DNA from: Crocinitomix algicola
GTDB taxonomy: Bacteria > Bacteroidota > Bacteroidia > Flavobacteriales_D > Crocinitomicaceae
Direction of reading: 5' to 3'
DNA length: 64,000 nt
Assembly (NCBI RefSeq): GCF_001661595.2
Contig: NZ_LYPF02000001.1
Span: forward strand, 248,001-312,000
Shown piece by piece: positions 34,193 through 44,326 of this stretch. Position numbers and translations under genes: made by a program. The notes below the pieces were generated by a model. It was not told where the DNA came from. It made no database searches and saw only the letters and a list, made by a program, of their open reading frames with translations. How positions within the stretch are numbered: the first letter of the stretch is position 1; every line of letters begins with the position of its first letter.

Positions 34193-37100
34193 ATGAGAAA
34201 TTTGATACAATTCTTTATTCGTAAACCAATTTGGGCAAATGCCTTAATTGTTGTAACGGTTTTATTTGGTGTTTTTAATGTACTCACCATGAATCGTTCA
34301 TTTTTCCCAGAATTAGACCCGCGTATGATTCTGGTCAACGTGGCCTATCCTGGAGCTTCACCCGAAGAAATGGAAGAAGGTGTGACGATTAAAATTGAAC
34401 AGGCATTGAGAGGGATAAATGGTGTTGAACAAATCAATTCTACGTCGGCAGAAAATATTGCCACTATAACAATTAAAGGATTTGAAAACGCTGATATGGA
34501 TGAAGTTTACAAAGATGTAGACAATGCCGTAAACAGTATTAACTCGTTTCCGCAAGGTGCAGAAAAACCAATTATCAATAGACTGAAATCCAATCCAATA
34601 TCTGAAATGGTTGCAACTATTGGTTTAAAGGGCAATAATGATCTTTGGGTACTAAAAAAAGAAGGCGATAAAATTGAAAATGACCTGTATGCATCAGGAT
34701 TAATTTCAATTATAGATTTACGCGGTTTTCCTGAACCTGAACTAGTCGTAAACGTTAGAGAAAATGATTTATTGAAATATAATATCCTAATTGATGAAAT
34801 CTCATTGGCAATTCAACGGAATAATCAAGATTTAACTGGAGGCATTTTAAGGGGTGAAAATGAAGATTTAATTATTCGATCAAGGGAAAGGTCTACCAAC
34901 CCTGAAGAGCTTGAAGCAATTGTGTTAAGAACAACAATTGGTGGTCAAAAAATTACAATTGGTGATGTTGCCGATGTTAGTTTTGGGTTTTCCGAAGATT
35001 CGTACGAGGTATTTGCTAATGGAATGCCAGCAGTTTCAATCGATGTTAAAAAAACACCAGATCAAGACTTAGGAGCAATTACAGATTATATTAAAAATTA
35101 TATTGAATTGTATAATGCTCAAGGTAATCCTGCTCATTTATCATTAGAATACGAATTTGCTGCATCGCTTCAAGATAGAATTAACTTGCTAACTTCCAAT
35201 GGTTTTGTTGGATTAATTTTAGTGTTAATCATGTTAGGCTTATTCTTAAGCGTTAGATTGTCACTTTGGGTGGCTTTTGGAATACCATTCTCTTTCTTAG
35301 GAATGTTTATCATCGCTAATATGTTAGGATTAACAGTGAATATGATTTCTTTATTTGGAATGATATTAGTGGTTGGAATATTAGTGGATGATGGAATTGT
35401 GATTGCTGAAAATATCTACGCGCATTTTGAAAAAGGTAAAAGTCCTTTTAAAGCAGCCTTAGATGGTACCTTAGAAGTTGTTCCTTCTGTTTTTACTTCT
35501 GTGTTAACAACAATGGCCGCATTTTCTATTCTTCTTTTTATTCGGGATATGGAAATGATGAAAGAAATGCCGATTGTTGTAATAATTGCCTTGGCTTTTT
35601 CATTGGTAGAAGCTTTTATTATTCTTCCAGTTCACCTAGCAAGTGCTAAAGTTTTGGCTAAAACTGAACCGGGAACGAGACGCCATAAATTTAGATCTTT
35701 TATCACAAAAGGAACCGATTATCTTAGAGACAAAATTTTTGATGATGTTCTTGGATTTGTAACCGAGCGTTACAGAGCTTATGTATTATTACCGCTTATT
35801 TTTACCTTCGCAGTAATTGTTTTTAGTTTGAATGGGTGGATTTCTTATACTTTTTTTCCTGAAATTAAACCGGATAGAATTTCTTTGGAAATCGCATTTG
35901 AACAAGGAACAGGTAAGTCAATAACAAAAAACTGGCTCAATCAAGCGGAAAAACTAGTCTTAGAGGCGAACGAAGAACTCCGTGAAGCTACCGGAGAAAA
36001 CTTACTTTCTGAGTATTCAATAATGCTTGGTAACTCCCAGTCAATTGGTGAAACAGGCTTTCATACTGGGGGAATTACGATGATTATCGATGCAGAAGGT
36101 AAAAAAACTCCTGTTGATTCACTCATGGCAAGAATTCAAACAAAGGTTGATCGAATTAAAGAAACCAAATTGGCGTCAAATTTTTATTTAGGTGGAGGAA
36201 TTCATCAATTTGGAAAACCAATTGAATTTTCGGTTTCAGGAAATAGCGAAAAACAAATTTCGGATGCACGCGATAAATTTAAATCTTATCTGAATGACAT
36301 ACCTCTGGTTAGTAATGTAAAAGATAATCAACCCGTAGGTAGAAAAGAAATCAACTTAAAGATGAAACCTGAAGCTGATTTTCATGGGTTAGGGATATTT
36401 GAGGTTACAAAACAAGTTCGCCAAGGTGTCTTTGGACAAGAAGCTCAACGTGTAATTGTAGGAACAGATGAAGTGAAAGTGTGGGTGCGTTATTCGAAAG
36501 AGGATCGTGAGGATGAGTTTGATATGAATCAAATAAAAATTAAAACGACTGACGGCAAACAAATTCCATTAACTGAATTGGTAACGTATAATATTCAACG
36601 TGGACCAGTGAGCTTAAAGCGACGAGATGGTCGACGGGAGATCATTGTAGATGGTAGCGTGGATAATCCAGATGAAATTGGGGCAATAAATACACAAATA
36701 ATTAACGATATTATTCCCAAAATAAAAGCAGAGTTTCCTGCTGTTGACATCATACAACGTGGACAAGGGGAAAGAAGTTCCAAAGCACTAGCGTCAATGG
36801 GTTTCAACGTTTCTATACTTATTATCGTGATGATCATCATCATGTCGCTTAATTTCGAATCAGTTTGGCAAGGGTTATTAATACTCCTCGTTATTCCTGC
36901 CGGAGTTGCTGGTGGAATTTTAGGGCATTCCATTGTTGGAATTCCTGTTTCCATGTTAAGTGCTTTTGGTATGATTGCACTAATAGGTATACTTATAAAT
37001 GATTCGATTGTTTTTTTAGACACTTATAACCGTAATTTAACGGAAGGCATGACAACGCACAGCGCCATTAGAGAAGCGGCTAAATCAAGGTTCCGCCCTA

Positions 37101-37678
37101 TTCTACTCACATCCATCACAACCGTTGCGGGGTTATTACCGTTAATTCTTGAAACTTCCTTTCAAGCACAATTTTTAATTCCGATGGCAGTTGCGATTGC
37201 TTTTGGGTTGATTTTCGGTACAATCTTTATTTTATTTTTCTTTCCAGCGATTGTTTTAGTTCAAAATGATTTAAGAAGAGCTTGGCATGCGATACATAAT
37301 AGAGCGGAGCTATCGAATAAAGACTATCATGTTAAAACAGGTCTTGTTCGTGAACTAAAAGCGGTGTCTTTTGGGTTCCCAAATTTTCTGAGATTCTTAG
37401 CCTCTTTTTACCTTTATATAATCGCGTTTGTTATGTTGATAATAGGCGTTATGATTCTAACTTCTTCTTTTACCTCAAATGAGGAGCTAAATATAACAGC
37501 TATAATAGTTAGTCTATTCTTATTATTTGGTTCGATTGCTTTACTTGTTGTGTTTCCTAAAAAATGGTTTGATGGAATTCTCAAAAGAATATGGCGAAAT
37601 GAGACAATTGTCGACCCAAAAATAGTTGAACCGGTGCTCATGAACAAAAAGCACCAAGAAGAACGTGAAACATATTAG
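34193..37678 (+). CDS. RND efflux permease (AcrB/MdtB/CzcA superfamily)
   Basis: 1161 residues. The 12-helix RND core is present: first helix after IRKPIWANALIVVTVLFGVF, PGASPEEMEEGVTIKIE porter signature, helix 4 with LVVGILVDDGIVIAEN (the paired Asp of the proton relay) and helix 10 LIGILINDSIVFLDTY, in which the relay Lys of AcrB is not present. After the core, at ~1065-1161, there is an extension with two more hydrophobic segments (FYLYIIAFVMLIIGVMIL and ITAIIVSLFLLFGSIALLVVF). Substrate unknown; Gram-negative drug, lipid or metal export are all possible. It ends one base before the TolC-like gene. Confidence 0.93.
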   Translation: MRNLIQFFIRKPIWANALIVVTVLFGVFNVLTMNRSFFPELDPRMILVNVAYPGASPEEMEEGVTIKIEQALRGINGVEQINSTSAENIATITIKGFENADMDEVYKDVDNAVNSINSFPQGAEKPIINRLKSNPISEMVATIGLKGNNDLWVLKKEGDKIENDLYASGLISIIDLRGFPEPELVVNVRENDLLKYNILIDEISLAIQRNNQDLTGGILRGENEDLIIRSRERSTNPEELEAIVLRTTIGGQKITIGDVADVSFGFSEDSYEVFANGMPAVSIDVKKTPDQDLGAITDYIKNYIELYNAQGNPAHLSLEYEFAASLQDRINLLTSNGFVGLILVLIMLGLFLSVRLSLWVAFGIPFSFLGMFIIANMLGLTVNMISLFGMILVVGILVDDGIVIAENIYAHFEKGKSPFKAALDGTLEVVPSVFTSVLTTMAAFSILLFIRDMEMMKEMPIVVIIALAFSLVEAFIILPVHLASAKVLAKTEPGTRRHKFRSFITKGTDYLRDKIFDDVLGFVTERYRAYVLLPLIFTFAVIVFSLNGWISYTFFPEIKPDRISLEIAFEQGTGKSITKNWLNQAEKLVLEANEELREATGENLLSEYSIMLGNSQSIGETGFHTGGITMIIDAEGKKTPVDSLMARIQTKVDRIKETKLASNFYLGGGIHQFGKPIEFSVSGNSEKQISDARDKFKSYLNDIPLVSNVKDNQPVGRKEINLKMKPEADFHGLGIFEVTKQVRQGVFGQEAQRVIVGTDEVKVWVRYSKEDREDEFDMNQIKIKTTDGKQIPLTELVTYNIQRGPVSLKRRDGRREIIVDGSVDNPDEIGAINTQIINDIIPKIKAEFPAVDIIQRGQGERSSKALASMGFNVSILIIVMIIIMSLNFESVWQGLLILLVIPAGVAGGILGHSIVGIPVSMLSAFGMIALIGILINDSIVFLDTYNRNLTEGMTTHSAIREAAKSRFRPILLTSITTVAGLLPLILETSFQAQFLIPMAVAIAFGLIFGTIFILFFFPAIVLVQNDLRRAWHAIHNRAELSNKDYHVKTGLVRELKAVSFGFPNFLRFLASFYLYIIAFVMLIIGVMILTSSFTSNEELNITAIIVSLFLLFGSIALLVVFPKKWFDGILKRIWRNETIVDPKIVEPVLMNKKHQEERETY

Positions 37679-37679
37679 T

Positions 37680-39011
37680 ATGAAAAATATATTATTTACA
37701 TTCTTGGCTTTTATATGTTTTCAAGGTTTTAGTCAAGAAAAATTAACTGTTTTCCAAGCTATCGAAAAAGCTTTAAAAAACAATTTTGATATACAGCTTA
37801 TAGAACGGAATTATGAAGTGAGTAAGTTGCAAAACTCATGGGGACAAGCCGGAATGCTTCCAACTTTTTCAATAAACGTAGCTAACACTGCGACTTTACA
37901 AGACAATACAAATAATCCAGCTACCTTTTTTCCTGGGGTTGTGTTTAGCGATAACTTGCAGCCTTCTTTAAACATGAATTGGACAGTTTTTAACGGTTTT
38001 GGAATTCGTATTAATAAACAAAAATTTGATCAATTAGAAGCTCAAACTAAGGGGAATGCTATAGTCATTATTGAAAATACGATCTACGATGTAATACTGG
38101 CTTACTACACTGCTGTTGTGCAAGAAAGAAAACTATCAGTTCTTGCAGAGTTACTGAAATACTCTAAATCAAAATTGAATTACAACCAAGTTAAAAGCAA
38201 TATGGGAGTTGGTACGAGTTTCGATTATTTAGAATTCGAAAATCAAGTGTATAATGATTCGTCCAACTATTTATTGCAAGAACTTGCTTATTATAACGCG
38301 CAAAGGAACTTAAACTTAATTTTATCTGAAGCTCCTGATGTACGTTATGAGTTTACCGATTCATTGGAATTTAATTCACAAGAAACCACTTACCAAGAAC
38401 TTTTAAATAAAATGGTGAGTAACAATCAAAACCTAAAGAATCAGTACATTAATTATGAATTACAAGCCTTAAACCTTAAAGCTAAGCGAAGCGCTTACTA
38501 TCCTGTTGTATCGTTAAGTCTGGGCTCAACACCTGCGGTTGGTTATTTTAGACTATTTGGTGATGAAGGCTTTTCATCATCCACTAATTCTTTAACATAC
38601 AACGGTTCTATTAATTTAAAATACGACATTTTTCAAGGGTGGAACCGTAAACGAAACACAGAGATAGCTGCTATACAGGTAGATATAGCGGAAATTGAAA
38701 TTACACAATTAAAAAACAATTTGGAGCATCAATTAAGTGGATTTTTTGATTTGTATCAAACCAGAACAAAAGTGGAAAAAATGGCCTTGTTACAAGTTGG
38801 AAATGCCAAAAAATTATGGAGACTGGGAAAAGATAAATACGATTTAGGATTAATCAATATTTTCAATTTGAACGATATTAAATTAGCATACGAACAAGCA
38901 ATTCTCTCTTATTATGATCGTCTTTTTGAACTTCTAGAAAGTCATTATAATCTTATGAGAATTTCTGGAGATATCTCGCAAGAATTCAATATACCTGCTA
39001 ATATTGATTAG
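37680..39011 (+). CDS. TolC-family outer membrane efflux protein
   Basis: 443 residues from the ATG at 37680, chosen over a GTG at 37665 because MKNILFTFLAFICFQGFSQ is a clean signal peptide; it begins one base after the permease stop (TAGTATG). Two OEP repeats are visible, the first from LTVFQAIEKALKNNFDIQLIE, the second from TTYQELLNKMVSNNQNLKNQ, each with long amphipathic helices (KAKRSAYYPVVSLSLG, then WRLGKDKYDLGLINIFNLND). It forms the trimeric outer membrane duct of this tripartite pump. Confidence 0.92.
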   Translation: MKNILFTFLAFICFQGFSQEKLTVFQAIEKALKNNFDIQLIERNYEVSKLQNSWGQAGMLPTFSINVANTATLQDNTNNPATFFPGVVFSDNLQPSLNMNWTVFNGFGIRINKQKFDQLEAQTKGNAIVIIENTIYDVILAYYTAVVQERKLSVLAELLKYSKSKLNYNQVKSNMGVGTSFDYLEFENQVYNDSSNYLLQELAYYNAQRNLNLILSEAPDVRYEFTDSLEFNSQETTYQELLNKMVSNNQNLKNQYINYELQALNLKAKRSAYYPVVSLSLGSTPAVGYFRLFGDEGFSSSTNSLTYNGSINLKYDIFQGWNRKRNTEIAAIQVDIAEIEITQLKNNLEHQLSGFFDLYQTRTKVEKMALLQVGNAKKLWRLGKDKYDLGLINIFNLNDIKLAYEQAILSYYDRLFELLESHYNLMRISGDISQEFNIPANID

Positions 39012-39070
39012 GATAGGTTTCTTTGGCTAATTTCTTTGTGAATTTCGATTCAGCCTTTATTTTTGCAAGA

Positions 39071-39826
39071 ATGAAGCTCGCGTTAAAATTCATACTCCTA
39101 CTTTTTCTGATTCCAATCTTTGGACATAGTCAAATCGTAAATATTGAAAACAAGCGCCTATCTGCAAAAAAAGAAGGATTCTCAGGTTCGTTAGATGTAC
39201 ATGGGAATTTCACTGTAAATACCAAAACGCTACTGCAATTCGGTACAGCAGTTAAACTGGCTTATTTAAAAGGTAAACATTACGCCCTTATCCTTGGTGA
39301 TCAAACCATTGTAAAATCGGGAGACGAATCGTTCATAAATAAGGGGTTCGAACATTTAAGGTATAATTTTCAATTCAAAGATTCAGGACGCGTTGTATAT
39401 GAAGCTTATCACCAGGGACAGTTTAACAAAGTGCAACGAATAAATATGCGATTATTATTGGGTACGGGATTTCGTTTTTTAGTACTTGATCAAAACAATT
39501 ATCAACTAAATTTAGGTTCAGGTTTTATGGGAGAATATGAAGAATTAATTGAAGGTGGCAATAGTACTGATATTTTATCCGCGAATTATATCTCTTTCGA
39601 CGGGCAGTTTTTTGATAATTTTGGTATGAATACAATCACCTATTTTCAACCCAAATTAGCCGATTGGGGGAACTATCGTATCTCCAATGAAACCTCTTTA
39701 CGTTTTCGGTTTAATCAGCATTTAACCTTTAAACTTGTTTATCAACTAGCCCATGATTCTCGCGATATTGAAGGAGTAAGAAAAACGAATTATGCGATTA
39801 AAAATACCTTGAGTTTTAATTTTTAA
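39071..39826 (+). CDS. Outer membrane beta-barrel protein (DUF481/YdiY-like)
   Basis: 251 residues from the ATG at 39071 (signal MKLALKFILLLFLIPIFGHSQ). The mature part is a beta-barrel: SGSLDVHGNFTVNTKTLLQF, YEAYHQGQFNKVQRINMRLL, LLGTGFRFLV and a C-terminal strand TNYAIKNTLSFNF ending in Phe. This matches DUF481 (YdiY) proteins in pattern. It is 59 bases downstream of the TolC-like gene and may be part of the same transcript. It overlaps the convergent uvrA by 11 bases. Confidence 0.72.
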   Translation: MKLALKFILLLFLIPIFGHSQIVNIENKRLSAKKEGFSGSLDVHGNFTVNTKTLLQFGTAVKLAYLKGKHYALILGDQTIVKSGDESFINKGFEHLRYNFQFKDSGRVVYEAYHQGQFNKVQRINMRLLLGTGFRFLVLDQNNYQLNLGSGFMGEYEELIEGGNSTDILSANYISFDGQFFDNFGMNTITYFQPKLADWGNYRISNETSLRFRFNQHLTFKLVYQLAHDSRDIEGVRKTNYAIKNTLSFNF

Positions 39827-42635
39827 GTTCTAACTTAAGGTATCTTGATGTTTCAGTTTTATATTTTTCAACAAATTCTTCAGGTGTTCCTGAACCAACG
39901 ATTTCTCCTCCATGTCTACCACCATCAGGACCGACGTCAATAATATAATCAGCCACTTTAACAATATCCAAATTATGTTCAATAACTAATATTGTATTAC
40001 CTTCATCTGCTAAACGTTGCAGAACATTTAACAGCATTTGAATATCATCAAAATGCAATCCTGTCGAAGGTTCATCTAAAATATAAATGGTTTTACCCGT
40101 GCTCTTTTTCGATAATTCCGTAGCTAATTTGACACGTTGTGCTTCACCTCCTGAAATTGTTGTTGAAGCTTGACCTAGTCTAATGTATCCGAGACCTACA
40201 GAATTTAAGGTATCTAGTTTTCGTTTAATTTTTGGGATATTTTCGAAGAACACTGCGGCATCTTCAATTGTCATTTCAAGCACATCATTGATATTCTTCC
40301 CTTTATAGCGAACTTCTAGTGTTTCACGGTTATAACGTTTTCCTTGACAATCTTCGCATGAAACATAAACATCAGGAAGAAAATTCATTTCAATTACACG
40401 TAATCCTCCTCCCTTACATGTTTCGCAACGGCCCCCTTTCACATTAAAACTGAATCGTCCTGGTTTATAACCTCTTATTTTTGATTCATTAATGTTTGCG
40501 AATAAGGTTCTTATTTCAGTAAAAAGACCTGTATAGGTTGCCGGGTTAGATCGTGGGGTTCGTCCAATTGGCGATTGATCAATATCAATCACTTTATCTA
40601 CGAATTCAAGTCCTTTAATCTTTTTGTAGGGTAATGGCTTTTTTACTCCATTATAAATATGAGCATTTAAAACAGGATACAAGGTCTGGTTGATTAAAGA
40701 AGATTTACCACTCCCTGAAACTCCAGTAACACATACAAATTTACCTAATGGAATCTTTAAATCAACTGACTTTAAGTTATGTCCACTAGCTCCTGTTAGC
40801 TCTAAAAACTTGCCTGATCCCTTTCGCCTTTTTTTGGGGACTTCTATTGATTTTTTTCCTAACAAGTATTCTGCCGTTCTACTCCCATTCGCTTTTAGTT
40901 CTTTTAAAGTGCTAGCCGCAACAATTTTTCCACCATGAATTCCGGCTTTTGGACCAATATCTACAATGAAATCTGCAGCCTCCATCATTTCTTTATCATG
41001 TTCCACCACTATTACAGAATTTCCACCATCCCTCAAACGTTCTAACGAATTAATCAACCTTGTGTTGTCCCTTTGATGCAATCCAATACTCGGTTCATCA
41101 AGTATATATAAAACATTGACCAATTCTGAACCTATCTGCGTCGCAAGACGAATTCGTTGTGCCTCTCCCCCGCTCAAACTCGCTGATGACCTGTTCAATG
41201 TTAGATAATGTAAACCAACATCCATTAAAAAACGAATTCGATTATTTATTTCTTTAAGAATTTCACGCCCAATCGTAAGTTGCTTGTCTGATAATTGGTC
41301 ATTTAACTCTTGAAACCACACTTGTAAATCAACGAGGTCCATTCCTGCCAATTCACCAATACTTTTTTCGGCAATTTTAAAATAATCAGCTTCAGATTTT
41401 AACCGTGTCCCATTGCATTGGTCGCAGACGATTTTATTCATAAAATTATCTAACCAACGCTTTGCAGAAGGACTAGGAGAATCAGTATAATGTCGACTTA
41501 AAAAATTCGCAATACCTTCAAAAGAAAAATTTTGATTTTTATCGTCAATCACCAAAACTTGTTCAAAACCAAATAAAATCTTATTTAAAACTTCATCATT
41601 CAATTTTTCAATCGGATCAGTCGTTTTGAATCCAAAGGCATTTAATATTGTCTCGATTTTATTTCCAACCCAGTCATTTTTTAGTTTTCCCAAAGGTTCA
41701 ATCCCTCCTTTTTTTATGGACAACTTAGGGTCTGGAATCACTTTCTCTATATCAATTTCAGAAATCATTCCCAAACCATTACATTTTGGACACGCTCCGT
41801 AAGGCGAATTAAAAGAAAATAGATTAGGTTCTGGTTCTACATACGAAATTCCTGTTGTAGGACACATTAAAAATCGACTAAACTGATGGATTTCACCCGA
41901 TTCGTAATTTTGAACCATCATCACATCTTGGCCATACTTTAAGGCAACTTGAACAGCTTGAGCTACTCTATTCCGATGATCATTTGTGACATGTATACGA
42001 TCAATTACAATCTCAATATCATGTATTTTATAACGGTCAACCCGCATTCCAGGAGTTATATCAAGTAACTCACCGTCTACACGAACTTTAGCAAATCCAG
42101 ATTTACCAATTTGTTCAAACAGTTCTCTGTAATGACCTTTTCGACCTTTAACTTTTGGGGCAAGAACAATTATTTTTTGATCTTCAAATTGCTCTAGAAT
42201 TAAATCAATAATTTGCTGATCAGTATACTTTACCATTTTTTCGCCCGTATTATACGAATACGCATCGGCAACTCTGGCGTATAGTAAACGCATGAAATCG
42301 TAGACTTCTGTAACAGTTCCAACCGTTGATCGAGGACTTCGATTGACCGTTTTTTGTTCGATTGAAATAACAGGTGACAATCCTCTAATTTCGTCAACAT
42401 CCGGACGCTCTAAACCTCCTAAAAACTGTCTTGCATATGCCGAAAAGGTTTCTAAATATCTTCGTTGACCTTCGGCGAAAATGGTGTCAAAAGCTAAAGA
42501 TGATTTTCCCGAACCACTCAATCCGGTAAACACAACCAGTTGATTTCTTGGTATTTTTAGGTCTATATTTTTTAGATTGTGCACTTTTGCACCATAAATC
42601 TCAATAAATTCTTCTTGTGATAAGTCCTTCGCCAT
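39816..42635 (-). CDS. uvrA: Excinuclease ABC subunit A
   Basis: 939 residues from the ATG at 42635; the only longer in-frame start nearby is a TTG at 42644. UvrA finds bulky DNA lesions and loads UvrB in nucleotide excision repair. Seen: two ABC ATPase halves, Walker A GLSGSGKSSLAFDTIFAEG and GVSGSGKSSLINQTL, signature LSGGEAQRIRLATQ and ISGGEAQRVKLA, Walker B LYILDEPS and IYILDEPSTGLH, and zinc fingers with CPKCNG, CDQCNG and CETCKGGG...CEDCQG. It follows the wecA-like gene by 60 bases in the same direction. Confidence 0.97.
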   Translation of the reverse strand: MAKDLSQEEFIEIYGAKVHNLKNIDLKIPRNQLVVFTGLSGSGKSSLAFDTIFAEGQRRYLETFSAYARQFLGGLERPDVDEIRGLSPVISIEQKTVNRSPRSTVGTVTEVYDFMRLLYARVADAYSYNTGEKMVKYTDQQIIDLILEQFEDQKIIVLAPKVKGRKGHYRELFEQIGKSGFAKVRVDGELLDITPGMRVDRYKIHDIEIVIDRIHVTNDHRNRVAQAVQVALKYGQDVMMVQNYESGEIHQFSRFLMCPTTGISYVEPEPNLFSFNSPYGACPKCNGLGMISEIDIEKVIPDPKLSIKKGGIEPLGKLKNDWVGNKIETILNAFGFKTTDPIEKLNDEVLNKILFGFEQVLVIDDKNQNFSFEGIANFLSRHYTDSPSPSAKRWLDNFMNKIVCDQCNGTRLKSEADYFKIAEKSIGELAGMDLVDLQVWFQELNDQLSDKQLTIGREILKEINNRIRFLMDVGLHYLTLNRSSASLSGGEAQRIRLATQIGSELVNVLYILDEPSIGLHQRDNTRLINSLERLRDGGNSVIVVEHDKEMMEAADFIVDIGPKAGIHGGKIVAASTLKELKANGSRTAEYLLGKKSIEVPKKRRKGSGKFLELTGASGHNLKSVDLKIPLGKFVCVTGVSGSGKSSLINQTLYPVLNAHIYNGVKKPLPYKKIKGLEFVDKVIDIDQSPIGRTPRSNPATYTGLFTEIRTLFANINESKIRGYKPGRFSFNVKGGRCETCKGGGLRVIEMNFLPDVYVSCEDCQGKRYNRETLEVRYKGKNINDVLEMTIEDAAVFFENIPKIKRKLDTLNSVGLGYIRLGQASTTISGGEAQRVKLATELSKKSTGKTIYILDEPSTGLHFDDIQMLLNVLQRLADEGNTILVIEHNLDIVKVADYIIDVGPDGGRHGGEIVGSGTPEEFVEKYKTETSRYLKLELKN

Positions 42636-42695
42636 GCGCTTCAAAATATGGCTTGAAATTAATCATAATCGGATGAATGAAGGGACAGAAAGGTG

Positions 42696-43763
42696 TTATT
42701 TTTTTCGTTTTTTGTCCTTTGGAACTAGTTTAAAAATAGTTAGTAGGATTGTAAATATATATATCCATACCAATACCAGTGCAAAGGAGTTTTTAGGAAT
42801 ATATTTAGCAACATTTAAGGAAATTAAGCATGAAATAATTCCGAGAATAATAAAAACATAAGCAACTTGTCGATCACTAAAACCCTTGTAAAATAAAGTG
42901 TGGGTGGTATGATCTTTACCTCCGACGGCAGGTGACTGGCCTCTTCGGACTCTCCTTATTACTACAAATATCGTATCGATAATTGGAACCGAAAAAGTAA
43001 TTACTACTAATGTAAAATTAGAAACAATAGAGTAATCGTTAACGTTAATACCATTGTTCCACAATAGTTTTATCGAATAGTAAGCGAGAAACATGCCTAA
43101 GAATTGTGACCCAGTATCGCCCATGAACATTTTAGAAGGGTTCCAATTGAAAATTAAAAAACTACACAATGAGCCTAAAATAGCGATAAGAAGGAAATAA
43201 TCAACATTATCCAAGAAACTAAAAGGAACAGCTATTCCAATCATTGAGAGAATGATAAATATACTCGCAACAGTAGAAATTGCGTCCATATTATCAAGCA
43301 TATTAATTGAATTCATAATTGCCACTACCCAGAAAACTGTTGCGAAATAATTGAACCATTCCCATGGAAACAAATCAATTTGATTATCTGTAAAAATTAA
43401 TAATACACCACAGGCTATTTGCGCCAAGAACTTTATTTTAGGCCTGGTATCGTAGGCGTCATCAGACAAACCAAGAAGAAATGCCAAAGACATTGCGCAA
43501 AACACTCCAAGTAGAGATTTATTTTGGAAAACATCAGACTCGCCAAAAATAATAGCATAGAGCATAAAGCTCATCAGATAAGTAATATAAAAACTAATAC
43601 CACCTAATGAAGGTTTAGATATGCTACTCCATCGAATTTCAAGGTGATTTTTGTTTCTTATTCCTAAAGTTCGAGAAAACCTTAAGAAGAAGACATTTAT
43701 AATTAAAGAAAGTAAGAATGCACCTCCAAAAAACAGTAAAATATTGGCAAAAGACAATAGCAT
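42696..43763 (-). CDS. MraY/WecA-family undecaprenyl-phosphate sugar-1-phosphate transferase
   Basis: 355 residues with about 10 membrane helices. It transfers a HexNAc-1-phosphate from a UDP-sugar to undecaprenyl phosphate. Seen: SLAFLLGLSDDAYDTRPKIKF (the Asp pair), MNSINMLDNMDAIS, NWNPSKMFMGDTGSQFLGM and a cytoplasmic GGKDHTTHTLFYKG loop, as in WecA. It is distinct from MraY by the HxxH-type loop and its place in the polysaccharide cluster. The start is 11 bases after the rfbC stop. UDP-GlcNAc or UDP-GalNAc specificity cannot be told. Confidence 0.9.
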   Translation of the reverse strand: MLLSFANILLFFGGAFLLSLIINVFFLRFSRTLGIRNKNHLEIRWSSISKPSLGGISFYITYLMSFMLYAIIFGESDVFQNKSLLGVFCAMSLAFLLGLSDDAYDTRPKIKFLAQIACGVLLIFTDNQIDLFPWEWFNYFATVFWVVAIMNSINMLDNMDAISTVASIFIILSMIGIAVPFSFLDNVDYFLLIAILGSLCSFLIFNWNPSKMFMGDTGSQFLGMFLAYYSIKLLWNNGINVNDYSIVSNFTLVVITFSVPIIDTIFVVIRRVRRGQSPAVGGKDHTTHTLFYKGFSDRQVAYVFIILGIISCLISLNVAKYIPKNSFALVLVWIYIFTILLTIFKLVPKDKKRKK

Positions 43764-43774
43764 TAAGTATAGAC

Positions 43775-44326
43775 TTAGAAAGGTGATTTAAACTCTTTGA
43801 AAGGAATTTCAACTTTATCTTTTTCAGACAAAATAGGTTCTGAAACAATTCCCCAATCGATATTTAAGTCTTGATCGTTCCAATTTAGCCCGCCTTCACT
43901 TTTTTGATCATATACATTTGTACATTTATAACTGAAAATGGTGTCATCTTCTAATGTCAGAAAGCCATGGGCAAATCCAGGGGGTATCCAAAACATCAAT
44001 TTGTTAGCTTCAGTTAATTCCACTTTGACATATTTACCATACGTCCTTGAATTCTTCCTGATATCAACAGCAACATCCAAGACTGCACCTTTTATAACAC
44101 GAACGAGTTTACCCTGCTCAAAAGGTGGGGCTTGAAAATGTAAACCACGTAAAACATTTTTTTTAGAGAAAGACTCATTATCTTGTAAAAACCGTACATT
44201 CAAACCGAACAGGTCATTAATCTTATTTTGTTGATACGATTCAAAAAAGTAACCGCGTTCATCCTCAAAAACTCGTGGTTTGATAAGCATTGGTCCATCA
44301 ATGTCAAATGTTTTTTCTGTAATCAT
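43775..44326 (-). CDS. rfbC: dTDP-4-dehydrorhamnose 3,5-epimerase
   Basis: 183 residues, normal length. It epimerises C3 and C5 of dTDP-4-keto-6-deoxyglucose on the way to dTDP-L-rhamnose. Seen: the cupin fold with LIKPRVFEDERGYFFESYQ, FLQDNESFSKKNVLRGLHFQ (catalytic His in RGLHFQ), GAVLDVAVDIRKNSRTYG and IPPGFAHGFLTLEDDTIFSYK. Its ATG overlaps the wzc stop by 4 bases (ATGA). rfbA, rfbB and rfbD are not in this window, so the pathway is completed elsewhere, or this is a different 3,5-epimerase. Confidence 0.93.
   Translation of the reverse strand: MITEKTFDIDGPMLIKPRVFEDERGYFFESYQQNKINDLFGLNVRFLQDNESFSKKNVLRGLHFQAPPFEQGKLVRVIKGAVLDVAVDIRKNSRTYGKYVKVELTEANKLMFWIPPGFAHGFLTLEDDTIFSYKCTNVYDQKSEGGLNWNDQDLNIDWGIVSEPILSEKDKVEIPFKEFKSPF

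Noticed and set aside
36595-37023. Open frame of 142 codons antisense to the RND permease
   Set aside because: Opposite strand of conserved transmembrane helices; hydrophobic codons read backwards commonly stay open. No promoter or domain.
43639-43848. Open frame of 69 codons across the rfbC-wecA junction
   Set aside because: It overlaps two well-supported genes in another frame and encodes a Phe/Lys-rich product with no family resemblance.
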